Origin: Hymenobacter aquaticus
GTDB taxonomy: Bacteria; Bacteroidota; Bacteroidia; Cytophagales; Hymenobacteraceae
NCBI RefSeq assembly: GCF_004765605.1
Contig: NZ_SRLC01000003.1
Location: forward strand, 612,006-676,005
Length of the DNA stretch: 64,000 bases
Direction: 5' to 3'
Below are positions 1-8,783 of this stretch, in pieces (the first letter of the stretch is position 1; each line of letters opens with the position of its first letter). The position numbers and the translations under genes are program-made. The notes beneath the pieces are model-generated. The model made no database searches and was not told the DNA's origin. It worked only from the letters and a program-made list of their open reading frames with translations.

Positions 1-2959
1 AGAGGGCCCGGCCGGTTTTGCCGCTCTGCTGGAGCTGCTGAATCTGCTGGTTGAGTTGCTGCTGCATCTTGCCCAGCTGCCCTTCGCCGGGCGAGCTGCC
101 TTTCTTCTTCTTTTTGCCGCCGGGCTTGCCCCCGCTCTGCTGGCTCTGCTGCCCCTCGCGCTGCTGCTGCTGCATCTGTTGCAGGGCGTCGTTGAGCATC
201 AGGGCCAGGTTGTTCATGCTGGTCATGGCCAGCTGCTGGCTGCTGGTGGCCCGGCCCACGTTGCGCTGCCGGATCTGGTTCATGGACTCGTCCATCTGCC
301 CGTTCATCTCGCCTACTTCCCGGGTTACGAACGACTGGATCTGGAACACCTTCTTGGCCAGGGCATACAACGAGTCCTGGATGATGGCCGCGTCGTCCCG
401 GAGCTTGCGCTGGTTCTGGCCCAGCTGCACGAAGCGCGGGTCGGTCTGGTCGACCTGGCGGAACTGCTTCATCAGGTTTTCCTGGTCGAAGCTGAGGGTA
501 ATCAGGTTGTCGAGGATGTCGCGCAGGTCGTCGATGTTCTGCTGCTGCTGCTCGTCCTGGTCCTCTTCCTGCTGCTGCTTCATCTTCTGGGCCATCTGCT
601 GCATTTTCTGGGCGGCCTGCTTCTGGCTCTGGCTGGCTTTCTTGTTCTGGTTTTTACCCAGCTGCTCCTGGCTGTCCTGCTGCTGCTGGTCCACGTCCTG
701 CTGGTCCTGCTTCAGGTCGTCGGCGCCGTTCTGGTTGTCGAGCTGCTCGTCCATCTTCTTGAGGTCTTCCAGGTCCTTTTTCACGTCCTGGAACTCCTGC
801 TGCTTGTCGGCCTGCTGCTGCTTGAGCTGCTCCTGTTTCTGCTGCTGCTCTTGCTTCGAGTCGCCTTTCGGCTGGTTGTCCTTGTCGTTTTTCTCGGTTT
901 GCTCGGCCAGCTTTTCCTGCTCCTGGGCCAGCTGCTCCAGCTTTTCGGTGGTTTGCTCCAGCTTCTGCTCAAACTGCAATTGCTTGAACATCTCCAGGGC
1001 GCGCCCCAGCTCTTTCTGCAGAGTGTTTTCCTTGTTTTCGAGCTGCTGCAGCATCTTTTGCAGCTGGGCGTCGGGCGTCTTCTGCTCTTCCAGCAGCTTC
1101 TGCAGCTGGTCGTAGAGCTTCTTGGTTTCGGGGTCGAGCAACGAGTCCATGAGCTTCTTAAGCTCCTCGGCTTTTTCACGTAGCTCCTCGCTTTTGGGGT
1201 CGAGCTGGTCCTGCTTCTGGGTCAGCTCCTCGAACATCTTCTTCATGTCGGCCAGCTGCTGGTCCATCTGCTGCTTTTGCTCGAGCATGTCCTGGAGCTG
1301 CTTTTTGTCCTGGAAGTTGAGGTTGCGCTTGGTTTTGAGCTTGTCCTCGGTCTTGGCCATTTCCCGCTCCAGCTTCTTCGACTTCTCGGCCGCCTGGCTC
1401 AGCTGGTTCTGCACCGACTGCGACTGAGCGTTCATCTGCTCCCGCAGCTCCTTGGTGGACGGTAGCCGGAACTCCGCCGCCCGCGTCCGGGCCGACTTAG
1501 AGCCGTGCACGCCGTCGTTGTCCCACACCTGCAGGAAGTATTCCACCCGGTCGCCGGGCTTCAGGTTGAGTGGGGCCAGGTCCCACTGGTAGGCGTAGCT
1601 CTGGCTGGGGCCGCTTTGCAGGGCCAGGGCGCGGGCCTTGTAGTCGCCATTCGGGCGGGCCTTGGACGTCACGCGGTAGTGGAGCTGCAAGCGGCTCAGG
1701 CCGTAGTCGTCGCGCACCGCGCCGCCCAGGGCCAGGTAGCGCAGCGAGGTGGTATCGGCAAAGCTCTCGACCGTAATTTCCGGCACCAGGTCCGGAATGG
1801 CGGTAATCTGGTACTGGATTGGGTTTCGGTTGAGGCTGGCCGCGTTGCGCAGGCGCACGGCGTACTCCTGGCTTTTCAGAATGCGGCGCGAGGTTTCAAA
1901 CCCCTCCCCCGCCGCGGTGGCCGTTACCGTTTCGTTCGGGTTGGTGAAGAGCAATTGCAGCTCGTCGGTGGCGGCGGTGCTGAACTCCCAGCGCACGGTG
2001 CTGCCCTCGGGCACGGTCAGGTTGCCGGTGTTGCGGATGGTTTCGGCGGGCTTGCCGATGTAGGTCGGGTAGGTGACGTGCACGGCGAAGTCGCGCAGGT
2101 TGGGCCGCTCGCGCACCAGCAGGTCGTAATCATCGGAGGTGAAGCCGGCGGCCGAAAGCTGAAACTCCACGTCGCGCTGCAGCTGCTTGAACTCGTAGGT
2201 GTAGCGGTTGCCGCTCTGCTTGCTCAGGCGCCGCTCCCGGCCCCCGTACACGATGTTGATTTCGTTGGGCAGGGCCTCGCCTTCCACCGTCACGGCCAGC
2301 GCGTAGTTTTCGCCCTTGAAGGCCTTCAGGTCCTTATTCTCGACGATAAACCGGAACGGGGCCGGCGGCGAGTAGGCGCGGTTGTAGTGGAAAATCCGGT
2401 CGGTGCCCTGCACGAACAGGGCCGGATACACGAGCAGGAGCAGCAGCATGATGCCGGCCGGCACGGCCACGTACTTCCACAGCGGCCGGGTCTGGGCCTT
2501 GATGTTGATGCCCTGGCTGAACTCCAAACCGGTAAGCTGACCGGCGCGCTGCTCGAGGCTGGCGGCAATCAGCTCGTTTTCCCGGGCCTGACCCTGGAGC
2601 TGCAGGGCGTTGAGCAGCTTGTCCTGCACCTGGGGGAATAATTCGCCGACGCGCTGGGCGGCCTGCTCGTCAGAGAGCAGGCGGCGCAGGTTGGTGAGGG
2701 CGGCCAGGGGCTGCCAGATCCAGTGGACGAAGGCGTAGACCGTCAGGGCCAGGAAGCCGAACAGCAGCCCGCCCCGCACCCAGGTGGGCAGGTACAGGAA
2801 ATATTCCAGGGTGTTGAATACCAGGAACAGCGTGAGCAGCAGCCCGCCCGCCACCAGCGCGCCGCGCACCAGCAGGTTCAGGTAAAACTTCCGCTTAAAG
2901 GCATTTAGTTGCGCCAGAACCTGCTCCAGGGCCGGCGCATTCGTAGTCGTTACAGGCAC
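1..2959 (-). CDS. DUF4175-type membrane-anchored coiled-coil protein (3' end outside window)
   Basis: About 986 residues are visible; the C-terminus runs off the left edge. The start is a GTG at 2957-2959 with GGAG nine bases upstream and an in-frame TAG shortly before it. Two hydrophobic segments lie near residues 29-50 and 58-80 and a third near 160-180, followed by a beta-rich extracytoplasmic part (about 180-480). From about residue 485 the protein becomes a very long Q/K/E/L-rich coiled coil, ending in a Gly/Lys-rich stretch (KPGGKKKKKGSS). This layout is that of the DUF4175 family of Bacteroidota, whose function is not established. The Q-rich coil is written almost only in CAG/CTG codons, so long false reading frames appear on the opposite strand. 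Alternative: any large coiled-coil envelope protein; the family call is from memory of its architecture. Confidence 0.85.
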   Translation of the reverse strand, partial: MPVTTTNAPALEQVLAQLNAFKRKFYLNLLVRGALVAGGLLLTLFLVFNTLEYFLYLPTWVRGGLLFGFLALTVYAFVHWIWQPLAALTNLRRLLSDEQAAQRVGELFPQVQDKLLNALQLQGQARENELIAASLEQRAGQLTGLEFSQGINIKAQTRPLWKYVAVPAGIMLLLLLVYPALFVQGTDRIFHYNRAYSPPAPFRFIVENKDLKAFKGENYALAVTVEGEALPNEINIVYGGRERRLSKQSGNRYTYEFKQLQRDVEFQLSAAGFTSDDYDLLVRERPNLRDFAVHVTYPTYIGKPAETIRNTGNLTVPEGSTVRWEFSTAATDELQLLFTNPNETVTATAAGEGFETSRRILKSQEYAVRLRNAASLNRNPIQYQITAIPDLVPEITVESFADTTSLRYLALGGAVRDDYGLSRLQLHYRVTSKARPNGDYKARALALQSGPSQSYAYQWDLAPLNLKPGDRVEYFLQVWDNDGVHGSKSARTRAAEFRLPSTKELREQMNAQSQSVQNQLSQAAEKSKKLEREMAKTEDKLKTKRNLNFQDKKQLQDMLEQKQQMDQQLADMKKMFEELTQKQDQLDPKSEELREKAEELKKLMDSLLDPETKKLYDQLQKLLEEQKTPDAQLQKMLQQLENKENTLQKELGRALEMFKQLQFEQKLEQTTEKLEQLAQEQEKLAEQTEKNDKDNQPKGDSKQEQQQKQEQLKQQQADKQQEFQDVKKDLEDLKKMDEQLDNQNGADDLKQDQQDVDQQQQDSQEQLGKNQNKKASQSQKQAAQKMQQMAQKMKQQQEEDQDEQQQQNIDDLRDILDNLITLSFDQENLMKQFRQVDQTDPRFVQLGQNQRKLRDDAAIIQDSLYALAKKVFQIQSFVTREVGEMNGQMDESMNQIRQRNVGRATSSQQLAMTSMNNLALMLNDALQQMQQQQREGQQSQQSGGKPGGKKKKKGSSPGEGQLGKMQQQLNQQIQQLQQSGKTGRAL

Positions 2960-3249
2960 AGATTCTTTCTCCAGAAACTAAAAGGGCCCAGCACAGACCC
3001 CTCGGAAAGATACGCAATATAGCCGCCGGGGCTGCATCGGGCCCCGGCAGCTAAACGACAACAAGCCAGGGGTAAATTGTTCCGCCCGAGCCGGGCCGCC
3101 CGGAGCGGGGCCCAGCCGGGCGCGGGAAGGCCACCCAACCCGCCGGAATACCTGCCGAAGTTTCTCGGGTGGCCCGCGACAGGTTTCGTGGGCCATCCTC
3201 GGTTTCTCGGAACGCTGAAATAATGTTGTTCAGGCCAGTCAGCGCTTTT
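2960..3249. other. Intergenic region without a convincing gene
   Basis: Between the DUF4175-type gene and the M16 peptidase gene. Short open frames on the minus strand run through it, but they are rich in Arg/Pro/Gly, overlap one another and enter the neighbouring repeat, so I do not regard them as genes. It should hold the promoter of the DUF4175 gene; I see no clear TAnnTTTG box. Confidence 0.5.
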
Positions 3250-3355
3250 GAACGGTGTAGAGACGCGTATTCGCGTCTCAATCGTTGCTGATGGTGTTTA
3301 TTCCAACGACTATCGTTCAACGATTGAGACGCAATTATGCGTCTCTACATCGTTC
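3250..3355. repeat. Nested-hairpin inverted repeat, copy 1
   Basis: Outer arms GAACGGTGTAGAGACGC and GCGTCTCTACATCGTTC pair with one mismatch. Each arm is itself a small hairpin: GAGACGCG-TATT-CGCGTCTC on the left and GAGACGCA-ATTA-TGCGTCTC on the right. An inner pair GCGTCTCAATCGTTG / CAACGATTGAGACGC surrounds a loop of roughly 28 bases. A second copy of the same design is at 48738-48836. The layout resembles REP/BIME-like or MITE-like non-autonomous repeats; no transposase is nearby. Confidence 0.85.
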
Positions 3356-3363
3356 TATAAAGA

Positions 3364-3400
3364 ACAAAAGCCCGGCTCCACGTCGGAACCAGGCTTTTGT
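3364..3400. terminator. Terminator hairpin of the M16 peptidase gene
   Basis: ACAAAAGCC ... GGCTTTTGT stem with an imperfect GC-rich top, giving a U run when read on the minus strand, 18 bases beyond the stop of the M16 gene. Confidence 0.75.
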
Positions 3401-3417
3401 GAGAAGGGAAAAATCGG

Positions 3418-6400
3418 CTACTCGGCCTTTTCCTTCACTTTAACGCTGTCGTCGTCCTTTTTCTGCTTGCGCTTGGCCTTGCGGCCGTCGGCGTCCTTGG
3501 TTTTGGACTTGGCTTTCTTCACGTCGGCGGCGGCGGCTGGGGCGGCCGGGGTGGCCGTCACGGTGCTGGTGACCGGCACGTTGGGGGTGAGGCGGTTGCC
3601 CTCGGCGTCCATTTCCACGATATCGTAGCCCAGGGTGGTGATGCCGGGGTACACCTTGTTCCGGTCGCCGACTACCACGATGTACATGTTGTCGGTGGGC
3701 AGGTACTTGGTGGCAATGGCCTGCACGTCTTCTTTCTTCAGGGCCTTGAGAATGGCGCTCTGCTGCTGCACGAAGTCGGGGGTGAGGTCGTACTCGAGCA
3801 GGCGGGCCAGGAAGGCGGCCTTCTGCTGGCCAGTTTCGTACTTCAGCGCGTCGCTCTGGCCCACGGAGGTTTGGAGCAGCTGCAATTCGTCATCCGAAAT
3901 GCCGGTGGTGAAGCCCTTCAGCTCCTTGTTGAACTCGATGAGCGAAGCCGTGGTGGCGTCGGCCCGCACGCCGGCCTGGGCCGTGAAGGGACCCACGTAG
4001 CGCGTGCCCCGGAAGCCGGAGTAGGCCCCGTAGGTGTAGCCCTTTTCCTCGCGCAGGTTGTGGTTGATGCGGCTGGCAAACGAGCCGCCGAGCAGGTAGT
4101 TGGCCAGGTACGCCCGGTAGTATTCCCCGGTGGCATCGTAAGGCAGGGCCAGGTAGCCAATGCGGATTTCCGACTGAGCCGCATCCGGTTTGTTGACGAA
4201 GTAGATGCGGGTTTTGTCGGGCTGCTTGCCGGGGTTACCGGCCGGCAGCGTCAGGCCCTTGCGGTTCCAGCTCTGCAAGAAGCCCAGCTTGCTGACCACG
4301 TCCTTCTGCTCCACGTCGCCCACGATGACCAGGTGCGACAGGTCGGGGCCGTAGTACTGCTGGTAGAACTGCTTTACGTCGTCCAGGGTCAGGCTTTGCA
4401 CCGTGCTGGTGGTGCCGCTCACGGGCACGCTCATGATGTCGCCGGGACCGTAAAGCAGGGCGTTGTAGGTTTTGTCGGCAATGACCGTGGGCTGGGTGCT
4501 CTGGTTGGCAATGGCCTCCAGGGTCTGCTTCTTGACGCGGGCAAAGTCGGCCGCGTCGAAGCGGGGGCGCAGCAGGATTTCCTCCAGCAAGGCCAGGGTG
4601 GCGGGCAGGTTCTTGGTCAGACTCTGCACTTCCACCAGGGTATTGTCGGTGCCGGGCCGCACGCTAATGGAGCTGCCGAGGCGGTCCAGGGCGTCGGAGA
4701 GCTGCTCGCCGGTGTATTTCTGGCTGCCTTCGTTCAGCATGGCTGCCGTGAGGGCCGCCACGCCGGCCTTGCCGGGGTTGAGCTGTTCGAGGCGGTGGCC
4801 GCCGCGGATGGTGAGCAGCAGGTTCACGGTGGGCACCTCGGTGCTGCGGCTGCCCATCACGCGCAGGCCGTTCTGAAACTGCTGCTGCCACAAGGCGGGC
4901 ACTTTCACCACGGGGTTGGCACCCGCGCCGGGCATTTTGCTCCGGTCGAAACCGTCCTTGGCCTTCACGTAGGTCAGGTTCTTGTACTCGTCGGCCGGAG
5001 CCTGGTAGCCTTCCTTGGTAATGGCGTAGTTATCGGGCTTGGCCGGCGCACCGGGGGCCGACTTCGGCAGCACGCTCAGCACCACCGCCTTTTTGCCCTT
5101 GATGTACTGGGTGTACACCCGCTGCACGTCGGCCTTGGTCAGGGCCCGCAGGCGCTGCAGCTCCACGGTGATATAGTTCGGGTTGCCGGTGTAGGTCTGG
5201 TTGGCGGCCAGGCGGCTTACCTTGCCGCTCACGCTGCTCAGGCTGCTCACCAGGTCGGCTTCGCGGCTGGCCTTGAAGCGCTGCAAGTCCTCGTCTTTCA
5301 CGCCGCGGCGCTCAAACTCGCTCAGCGTCTGGCGCACCCGGTAGTCGAGGCTGTCGAGGCCCTTGCCGGGGTAGGCCCGGGCCGAAAGGGTAAACTCCCC
5401 GCTCAGCTCGGAGGTGGGGTGGTAGGCCTGGGCTGACACGGCCCGCTGGGTTTTAATCAGGTTTTTGTAGAGCAGGGAGTTTTTGCCGCCCCCGATGATG
5501 TCGGCCAACGCATCCAGGGCCGTTTCGTCGGGGTGGTTCTGGGGCACCGTGGGAAACACGAGCTGCACCAGCGGGAAGCGCACGTTGTCCTGGTAGCTCA
5601 CGTAGCGGTCCTGAGTGAGCTTGGGCGCGGGCAGCTTCACGTTCTGCACCGCCGGCCCCCGGTTGATGCCCCCAAAGTACTTTTCGGCCATAGCCACTAC
5701 CTCGGCCGGCTTCACGTCGCCGCCCACCGTGAGCGTGGCGTTATTGGGGCCGTACCAGCGCAGGAAAAACTGCTTTAAGTCATTTACATCCGAGCGGTCC
5801 AAGTCGTCGAGGTAGCCGATGGTCAGCCAGCTGTAGGGGTGGCCGTAGGGGTACAGGGTTTTGGAGGTATACTCGCCCACCAGGCCGTAGGGGCGGTTGT
5901 CGTAGTTCTGGCCCCGCTCGTTTTTCACCGTGGCCCGCTGCACCTCAAAGCGCTTCTGGGTTACGGCGTCGAGCAGGAAGCCCATGCGGTCGGCTTCCAG
6001 CCACAGGGCCCGCTCCAGCTGGTTGCTCGGAATGGTTTCGTAGTAGTTGGTCCGGTCCCGGGTGGTGCTGCCGTTGTTGGTGCCGCCCGAGCCGATAATC
6101 ACCTTATCGAACATGCCCTGGGGGGCGTGGTCGGAGCCCTCAAACATCATGTGCTCGAAAAAGTGGGCAAAGCCCGACTTGCCGATCTGCTCCCGGGCCG
6201 AGCCCACGTGGTAGGTCACGTCCACATGCACCAGCGGGTCGGAGTGGTCTTCGGTCACGATGAGCGTCAGGCCGTTGGGCAGCACGTACTTCTCGTAAGG
6301 AATCACCAGCTCGCCGGGCTTGCGGGTAATTTTCTCGACGAGGCGGGTGCCGGTAGCCGAAGCCGCCGGGGCGGCCGTAGTAGGTTTTTTCTGCTGGGCC

Positions 6401-6462
6401 GAAGCCGGGGTAGTTGCCAGGGCGGCGCCCAGGCCAAGCAGCAAAAGGGAGTGTTTGCGCAT
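3418..6462 (-). CDS. M16 family (insulinase/pitrilysin-like) secreted zinc peptidase, two-domain
   Basis: 1014 residues. An N-terminal signal peptide (MRKHSLLLLGLGAALATTPASA) targets it to the periplasm or outer membrane. The inverted zinc motif HFFEH lies near residue 100, with the third ligand Glu in VKNERG about 80 residues later, so the N-terminal M16 half looks catalytically competent. The second M16 half (about residues 510-930) has no HxxEH and serves as the partner half, as usual for this family of processing peptidases. The C-terminus (about the last 60 residues) is an Ala/Pro then Lys/Asp-rich tail (KKAKSKTKDADGRKAKRK) not needed for the fold. The start ATG is followed directly by the signal peptide. 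Monocistronic, with its own terminator at 3364-3400. Confidence 0.93.
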   Translation of the reverse strand: MRKHSLLLLGLGAALATTPASAQQKKPTTAAPAASATGTRLVEKITRKPGELVIPYEKYVLPNGLTLIVTEDHSDPLVHVDVTYHVGSAREQIGKSGFAHFFEHMMFEGSDHAPQGMFDKVIIGSGGTNNGSTTRDRTNYYETIPSNQLERALWLEADRMGFLLDAVTQKRFEVQRATVKNERGQNYDNRPYGLVGEYTSKTLYPYGHPYSWLTIGYLDDLDRSDVNDLKQFFLRWYGPNNATLTVGGDVKPAEVVAMAEKYFGGINRGPAVQNVKLPAPKLTQDRYVSYQDNVRFPLVQLVFPTVPQNHPDETALDALADIIGGGKNSLLYKNLIKTQRAVSAQAYHPTSELSGEFTLSARAYPGKGLDSLDYRVRQTLSEFERRGVKDEDLQRFKASREADLVSSLSSVSGKVSRLAANQTYTGNPNYITVELQRLRALTKADVQRVYTQYIKGKKAVVLSVLPKSAPGAPAKPDNYAITKEGYQAPADEYKNLTYVKAKDGFDRSKMPGAGANPVVKVPALWQQQFQNGLRVMGSRSTEVPTVNLLLTIRGGHRLEQLNPGKAGVAALTAAMLNEGSQKYTGEQLSDALDRLGSSISVRPGTDNTLVEVQSLTKNLPATLALLEEILLRPRFDAADFARVKKQTLEAIANQSTQPTVIADKTYNALLYGPGDIMSVPVSGTTSTVQSLTLDDVKQFYQQYYGPDLSHLVIVGDVEQKDVVSKLGFLQSWNRKGLTLPAGNPGKQPDKTRIYFVNKPDAAQSEIRIGYLALPYDATGEYYRAYLANYLLGGSFASRINHNLREEKGYTYGAYSGFRGTRYVGPFTAQAGVRADATTASLIEFNKELKGFTTGISDDELQLLQTSVGQSDALKYETGQQKAAFLARLLEYDLTPDFVQQQSAILKALKKEDVQAIATKYLPTDNMYIVVVGDRNKVYPGITTLGYDIVEMDAEGNRLTPNVPVTSTVTATPAAPAAAADVKKAKSKTKDADGRKAKRKQKKDDDSVKVKEKAE

Positions 6463-6752
6463 AGAAAGGAAAATCAGGAAGGAAGCGGGAAGGTACTCAG
6501 TAGTCCGTCAACAGACATGGCCACAACGCCACGCGTTGCGCGGTGGTGTGCCTGCAACGGACAAGGCGGGCCGGGAAGTTCGTTTTGAGCGCAGCCGCGG
6601 GCTCCGTTGGGCGCCCCGGCCGTAATGGCTGCCCGGCCGGGGCTTCTTGCTCCGCCGGGAAGCGGCGGGGTAAAACAATCCGGGGCCCGTTCGTTGTTTA
6701 CTCACGATTAGCCCCCGCCCGGGGCCTGCTTCCCTCCTTTCCTTTGCGTTGC

Positions 6753-7160
6753 GTGTCTATTCCCACTGCCGAACTTGAGTACCTGCGCCTGTCGTACCGG
6801 CCTGATCTGCGCATTCTGTTTCTGCGCTGGACGCGGCTGGTCAGCTCCGCTGAGCACCGGGCGGGCTACCAGGCGGCCCTGAGGTTCGCCCAGCCGCACC
6901 AGGCCGGCCACTGGCTGATTGACCTGCGCATCCGCGGGCTGGCCGAGGCCGAAGACTTCGCCTGGATTATCACTACGTTTCGGCAGGAAATGCAGCGGGT
7001 GCTGCCCGCCGTGGCCTTCCGCATTGCCTACCTGGTTACGCCCTACCAGCAGGAGCTCATCAACAGCCGCCTGGTGAGCCAGGAAACGATGTTCCGCACC
7101 TTTGTGGAAGAGCAGTCGGCCTACCAGTGGCTGGCCCAGTCACATTCTACCAACGAATAA
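6753..7160 (+). CDS. Small conserved-looking protein of unknown function
   Basis: 135 residues from a GTG at 6753 (SIPTAELEYLRLSYRPDLRI...). No ATG is available in frame; the frame is open back to 6543 but the upstream part is Arg/Pro-rich and shows no coding character, so I chose the GTG just before the first patterned residues. The protein is soluble, with alternating hydrophobic pattern (WLIDLRIRGL, FRIAYLVTPYQ) and no signal peptide. It resembles the short WLIDxR-containing proteins seen in several copies in Hymenobacter-like genomes; it may have an STAS/SpoIIAA-like fold, which is a guess. The 290 bases upstream (6463-6752) hold no other gene. Converges on the MFS gene through a shared terminator. 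Confidence 0.65.
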   Translation: MSIPTAELEYLRLSYRPDLRILFLRWTRLVSSAEHRAGYQAALRFAQPHQAGHWLIDLRIRGLAEAEDFAWIITTFRQEMQRVLPAVAFRIAYLVTPYQQELINSRLVSQETMFRTFVEEQSAYQWLAQSHSTNE

Positions 7161-7169
7161 TCAGTCACT

Positions 7170-7203
7170 AAAAAAGCCTCTCCCGTTGCCGGAAGAGGCT
7201 TTT
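7170..7203. terminator. Bidirectional terminator
   Basis: AAAAAGCCTCT ... AGAGGCTTTTG stem-loop between two converging genes, with A run on the left and T run on the right. Confidence 0.85.
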
Positions 7204-7226
7204 GCGGCGCGGAGCAGCCGTAAGGC

Positions 7227-8642
7227 TTACAGGCGCGGGTCGGTTTCCACGGGCGCGTCGTAGGCCGGAGTGGCCAGGGCCGAGGGCTCGGTCTGCGGCA
7301 GGCGAATGTCATCGGCGTCGTTGACCCGCAGCGTGAGCAGGCCGGAGATGATCATCGACACGCCGCCCAGCACCAGCGTGTACACCGATTCGCCGTGGAA
7401 CACGCTCTTGGTGAAAAAGCCCAGAATCAGGCCAGCCACCACCTGCGGAATCACGATGAAGAAGTTGAACACGCCCATGTAGTAGCCCATTTTATTGGCG
7501 GGCAGGGCCCCGGCCAGCATGGCGTAGGGCACGCTCAGAATCGAGGCCCAGGCCACGCCCACGCCCACCATCGAGAGCAGCAGCAGGTTGGGGTTCTGGA
7601 TAAAGTAGATTGAAATCAGCCCCAGGCCGCCGGCGGTGAGGCAGAGCAGGTGCGTGACGCGGCGGCTGGTAGCCCGGGCAATAACGGGCAGCAGCAGGGC
7701 GGCAATGGCCGAAACGCCGTTGTAGACGGCAAAGCATACGCCCACCCAGTCGGCGCCCTCGTTGTAGAGCTTGGAGGTGGTATCGGTGGTGTGGTAAATG
7801 TGGCTGGTCACGGCCGGCGTGGTGTAAATCCACATTGAAAACAGCGCCAGCCAGGAGAAAAACTGCACCACGGCCAGCTGGGCCATGGTAGCGGGCATGT
7901 GGAAGATACCGCCAAACGACTCCCGGATGCCGTTCCAGAAACCCGCCGTGCGCCGCTTTTCCTCCTCAAACTCGGCCAGGTTTTCCGGCGGATATTCCTT
8001 GGTGCGAATTACCGTCCAGAGTACGGCCAGGAAAAACACGATGCCGCCGATGTAGAAAGCGTACTTCACCGACAGCGGAATCTGGCCGGCGGGGGCCGTG
8101 TTCGGCACGTCAAACCAGTTGGTAAACATCCAGGGCAGCGACGAGGCCACCACGGCCCCCACCCCGATAAAGAACGTCTGGGCCGCGAAGCCGGTGGTGC
8201 GCTGCGCCGAGGGCAGCAGGTCGCCGACCAAGGCCCGGAACGGCTCCATGCTGATGTTGATGCTGGAGTCCATAATCCAGAGCATGCCCACGGCCATCCA
8301 CAGCGCCGTGACGTTGGGCATTACCAGCAGGGCAAACGAGGCCAGAATGGCGCCCACCAGGAAAAACGGGCGCCGCCGGCCCCACGTCGGGCTCCAGGTG
8401 CGGTCCGACATATACCCGATGATGGGCTGCACCAGCATGCCGGTCAGGGGGGCCGCCAGCCAGTACAGGGCAATTTCGGTGCCGCCCAGGGTTTCGAAGA
8501 TGCGGCTTACGTTGGCGTTCTGCAACGCAAAGCCAAACTGGATGCCCAGAAAGCCGAAGCTCATGTTCCAGATTTGCCAGAAGCTCAGGCGGGGTTTCGT
8601 ACGGGTGTCGGCGGAAGTGGTGGCCGCTACGCTGGATGCCAT
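7227..8642 (-). CDS. MFS sugar transporter, SLC45/maltose-transporter-like
   Basis: 471 residues with about 12 membrane segments. The opening LSFWQIWNMSFGFLGIQFGF and the loops GYMSDRTWSPTWGRRRPFF and DSSINISMEPFRAL are typical of the SLC45-like maltose/maltodextrin permeases found in Gram-negative starch loci. It should import maltose or short maltodextrins across the inner membrane. Its neighbours support this: the next genes upstream are an exported alpha-amylase and a neopullulanase-like enzyme, all on the minus strand. A 140-base inverted word-repeat (8666-8780) separates it from the amylase gene, so co-transcription is uncertain. Confidence 0.88.
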   Translation of the reverse strand: MASSVAATTSADTRTKPRLSFWQIWNMSFGFLGIQFGFALQNANVSRIFETLGGTEIALYWLAAPLTGMLVQPIIGYMSDRTWSPTWGRRRPFFLVGAILASFALLVMPNVTALWMAVGMLWIMDSSINISMEPFRALVGDLLPSAQRTTGFAAQTFFIGVGAVVASSLPWMFTNWFDVPNTAPAGQIPLSVKYAFYIGGIVFFLAVLWTVIRTKEYPPENLAEFEEEKRRTAGFWNGIRESFGGIFHMPATMAQLAVVQFFSWLALFSMWIYTTPAVTSHIYHTTDTTSKLYNEGADWVGVCFAVYNGVSAIAALLLPVIARATSRRVTHLLCLTAGGLGLISIYFIQNPNLLLLSMVGVGVAWASILSVPYAMLAGALPANKMGYYMGVFNFFIVIPQVVAGLILGFFTKSVFHGESVYTLVLGGVSMIISGLLTLRVNDADDIRLPQTEPSALATPAYDAPVETDPRL

Positions 8643-8665
8643 TTGTGGGGAATTTTAGGGAGATT

Positions 8666-8780
8666 TTAGTGCTTGGTGCCTGAACTTAGTGCCTGGTGCC
8701 TGGTACTTAGTGCTTGGTGCTTGGTGCCTAGTGCTTAGAGTGTACTTCCTAAGCACCAGGCACTAAGCACTAGGCACTAA
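8666..8780. repeat. Inverted word-repeat locus A (TTAGTGCTTGGTGCC dialect)
   Basis: The left arm is a run of 7-11-base words built from GTGCTTG, GTGCCTG and TTAGTGC; the right arm (8748-8780) is their reverse complement. The last 32 bases of the left arm match the right arm at about 28 positions. It fills the gap between the transporter and amylase genes. Confidence 0.85.
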
Positions 8781-8783
8781 ACC

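Noticed and set aside
56..1183. Long plus-strand open frames across the left-edge gene
   Set aside because: They are the antisense of a CAG/CTG-rich coiled-coil gene on the minus strand and contain only Leu/Cys/Ser runs.
1505..2641. 378-codon plus-strand frame
   Set aside because: Antisense shadow of the DUF4175 gene; Gly/Val/His-rich without domain.
2978..3320. Minus-strand frames upstream of the DUF4175 gene
   Set aside because: Run into the nested-hairpin repeat, Arg/Pro/Gly-rich, no initiation signal.
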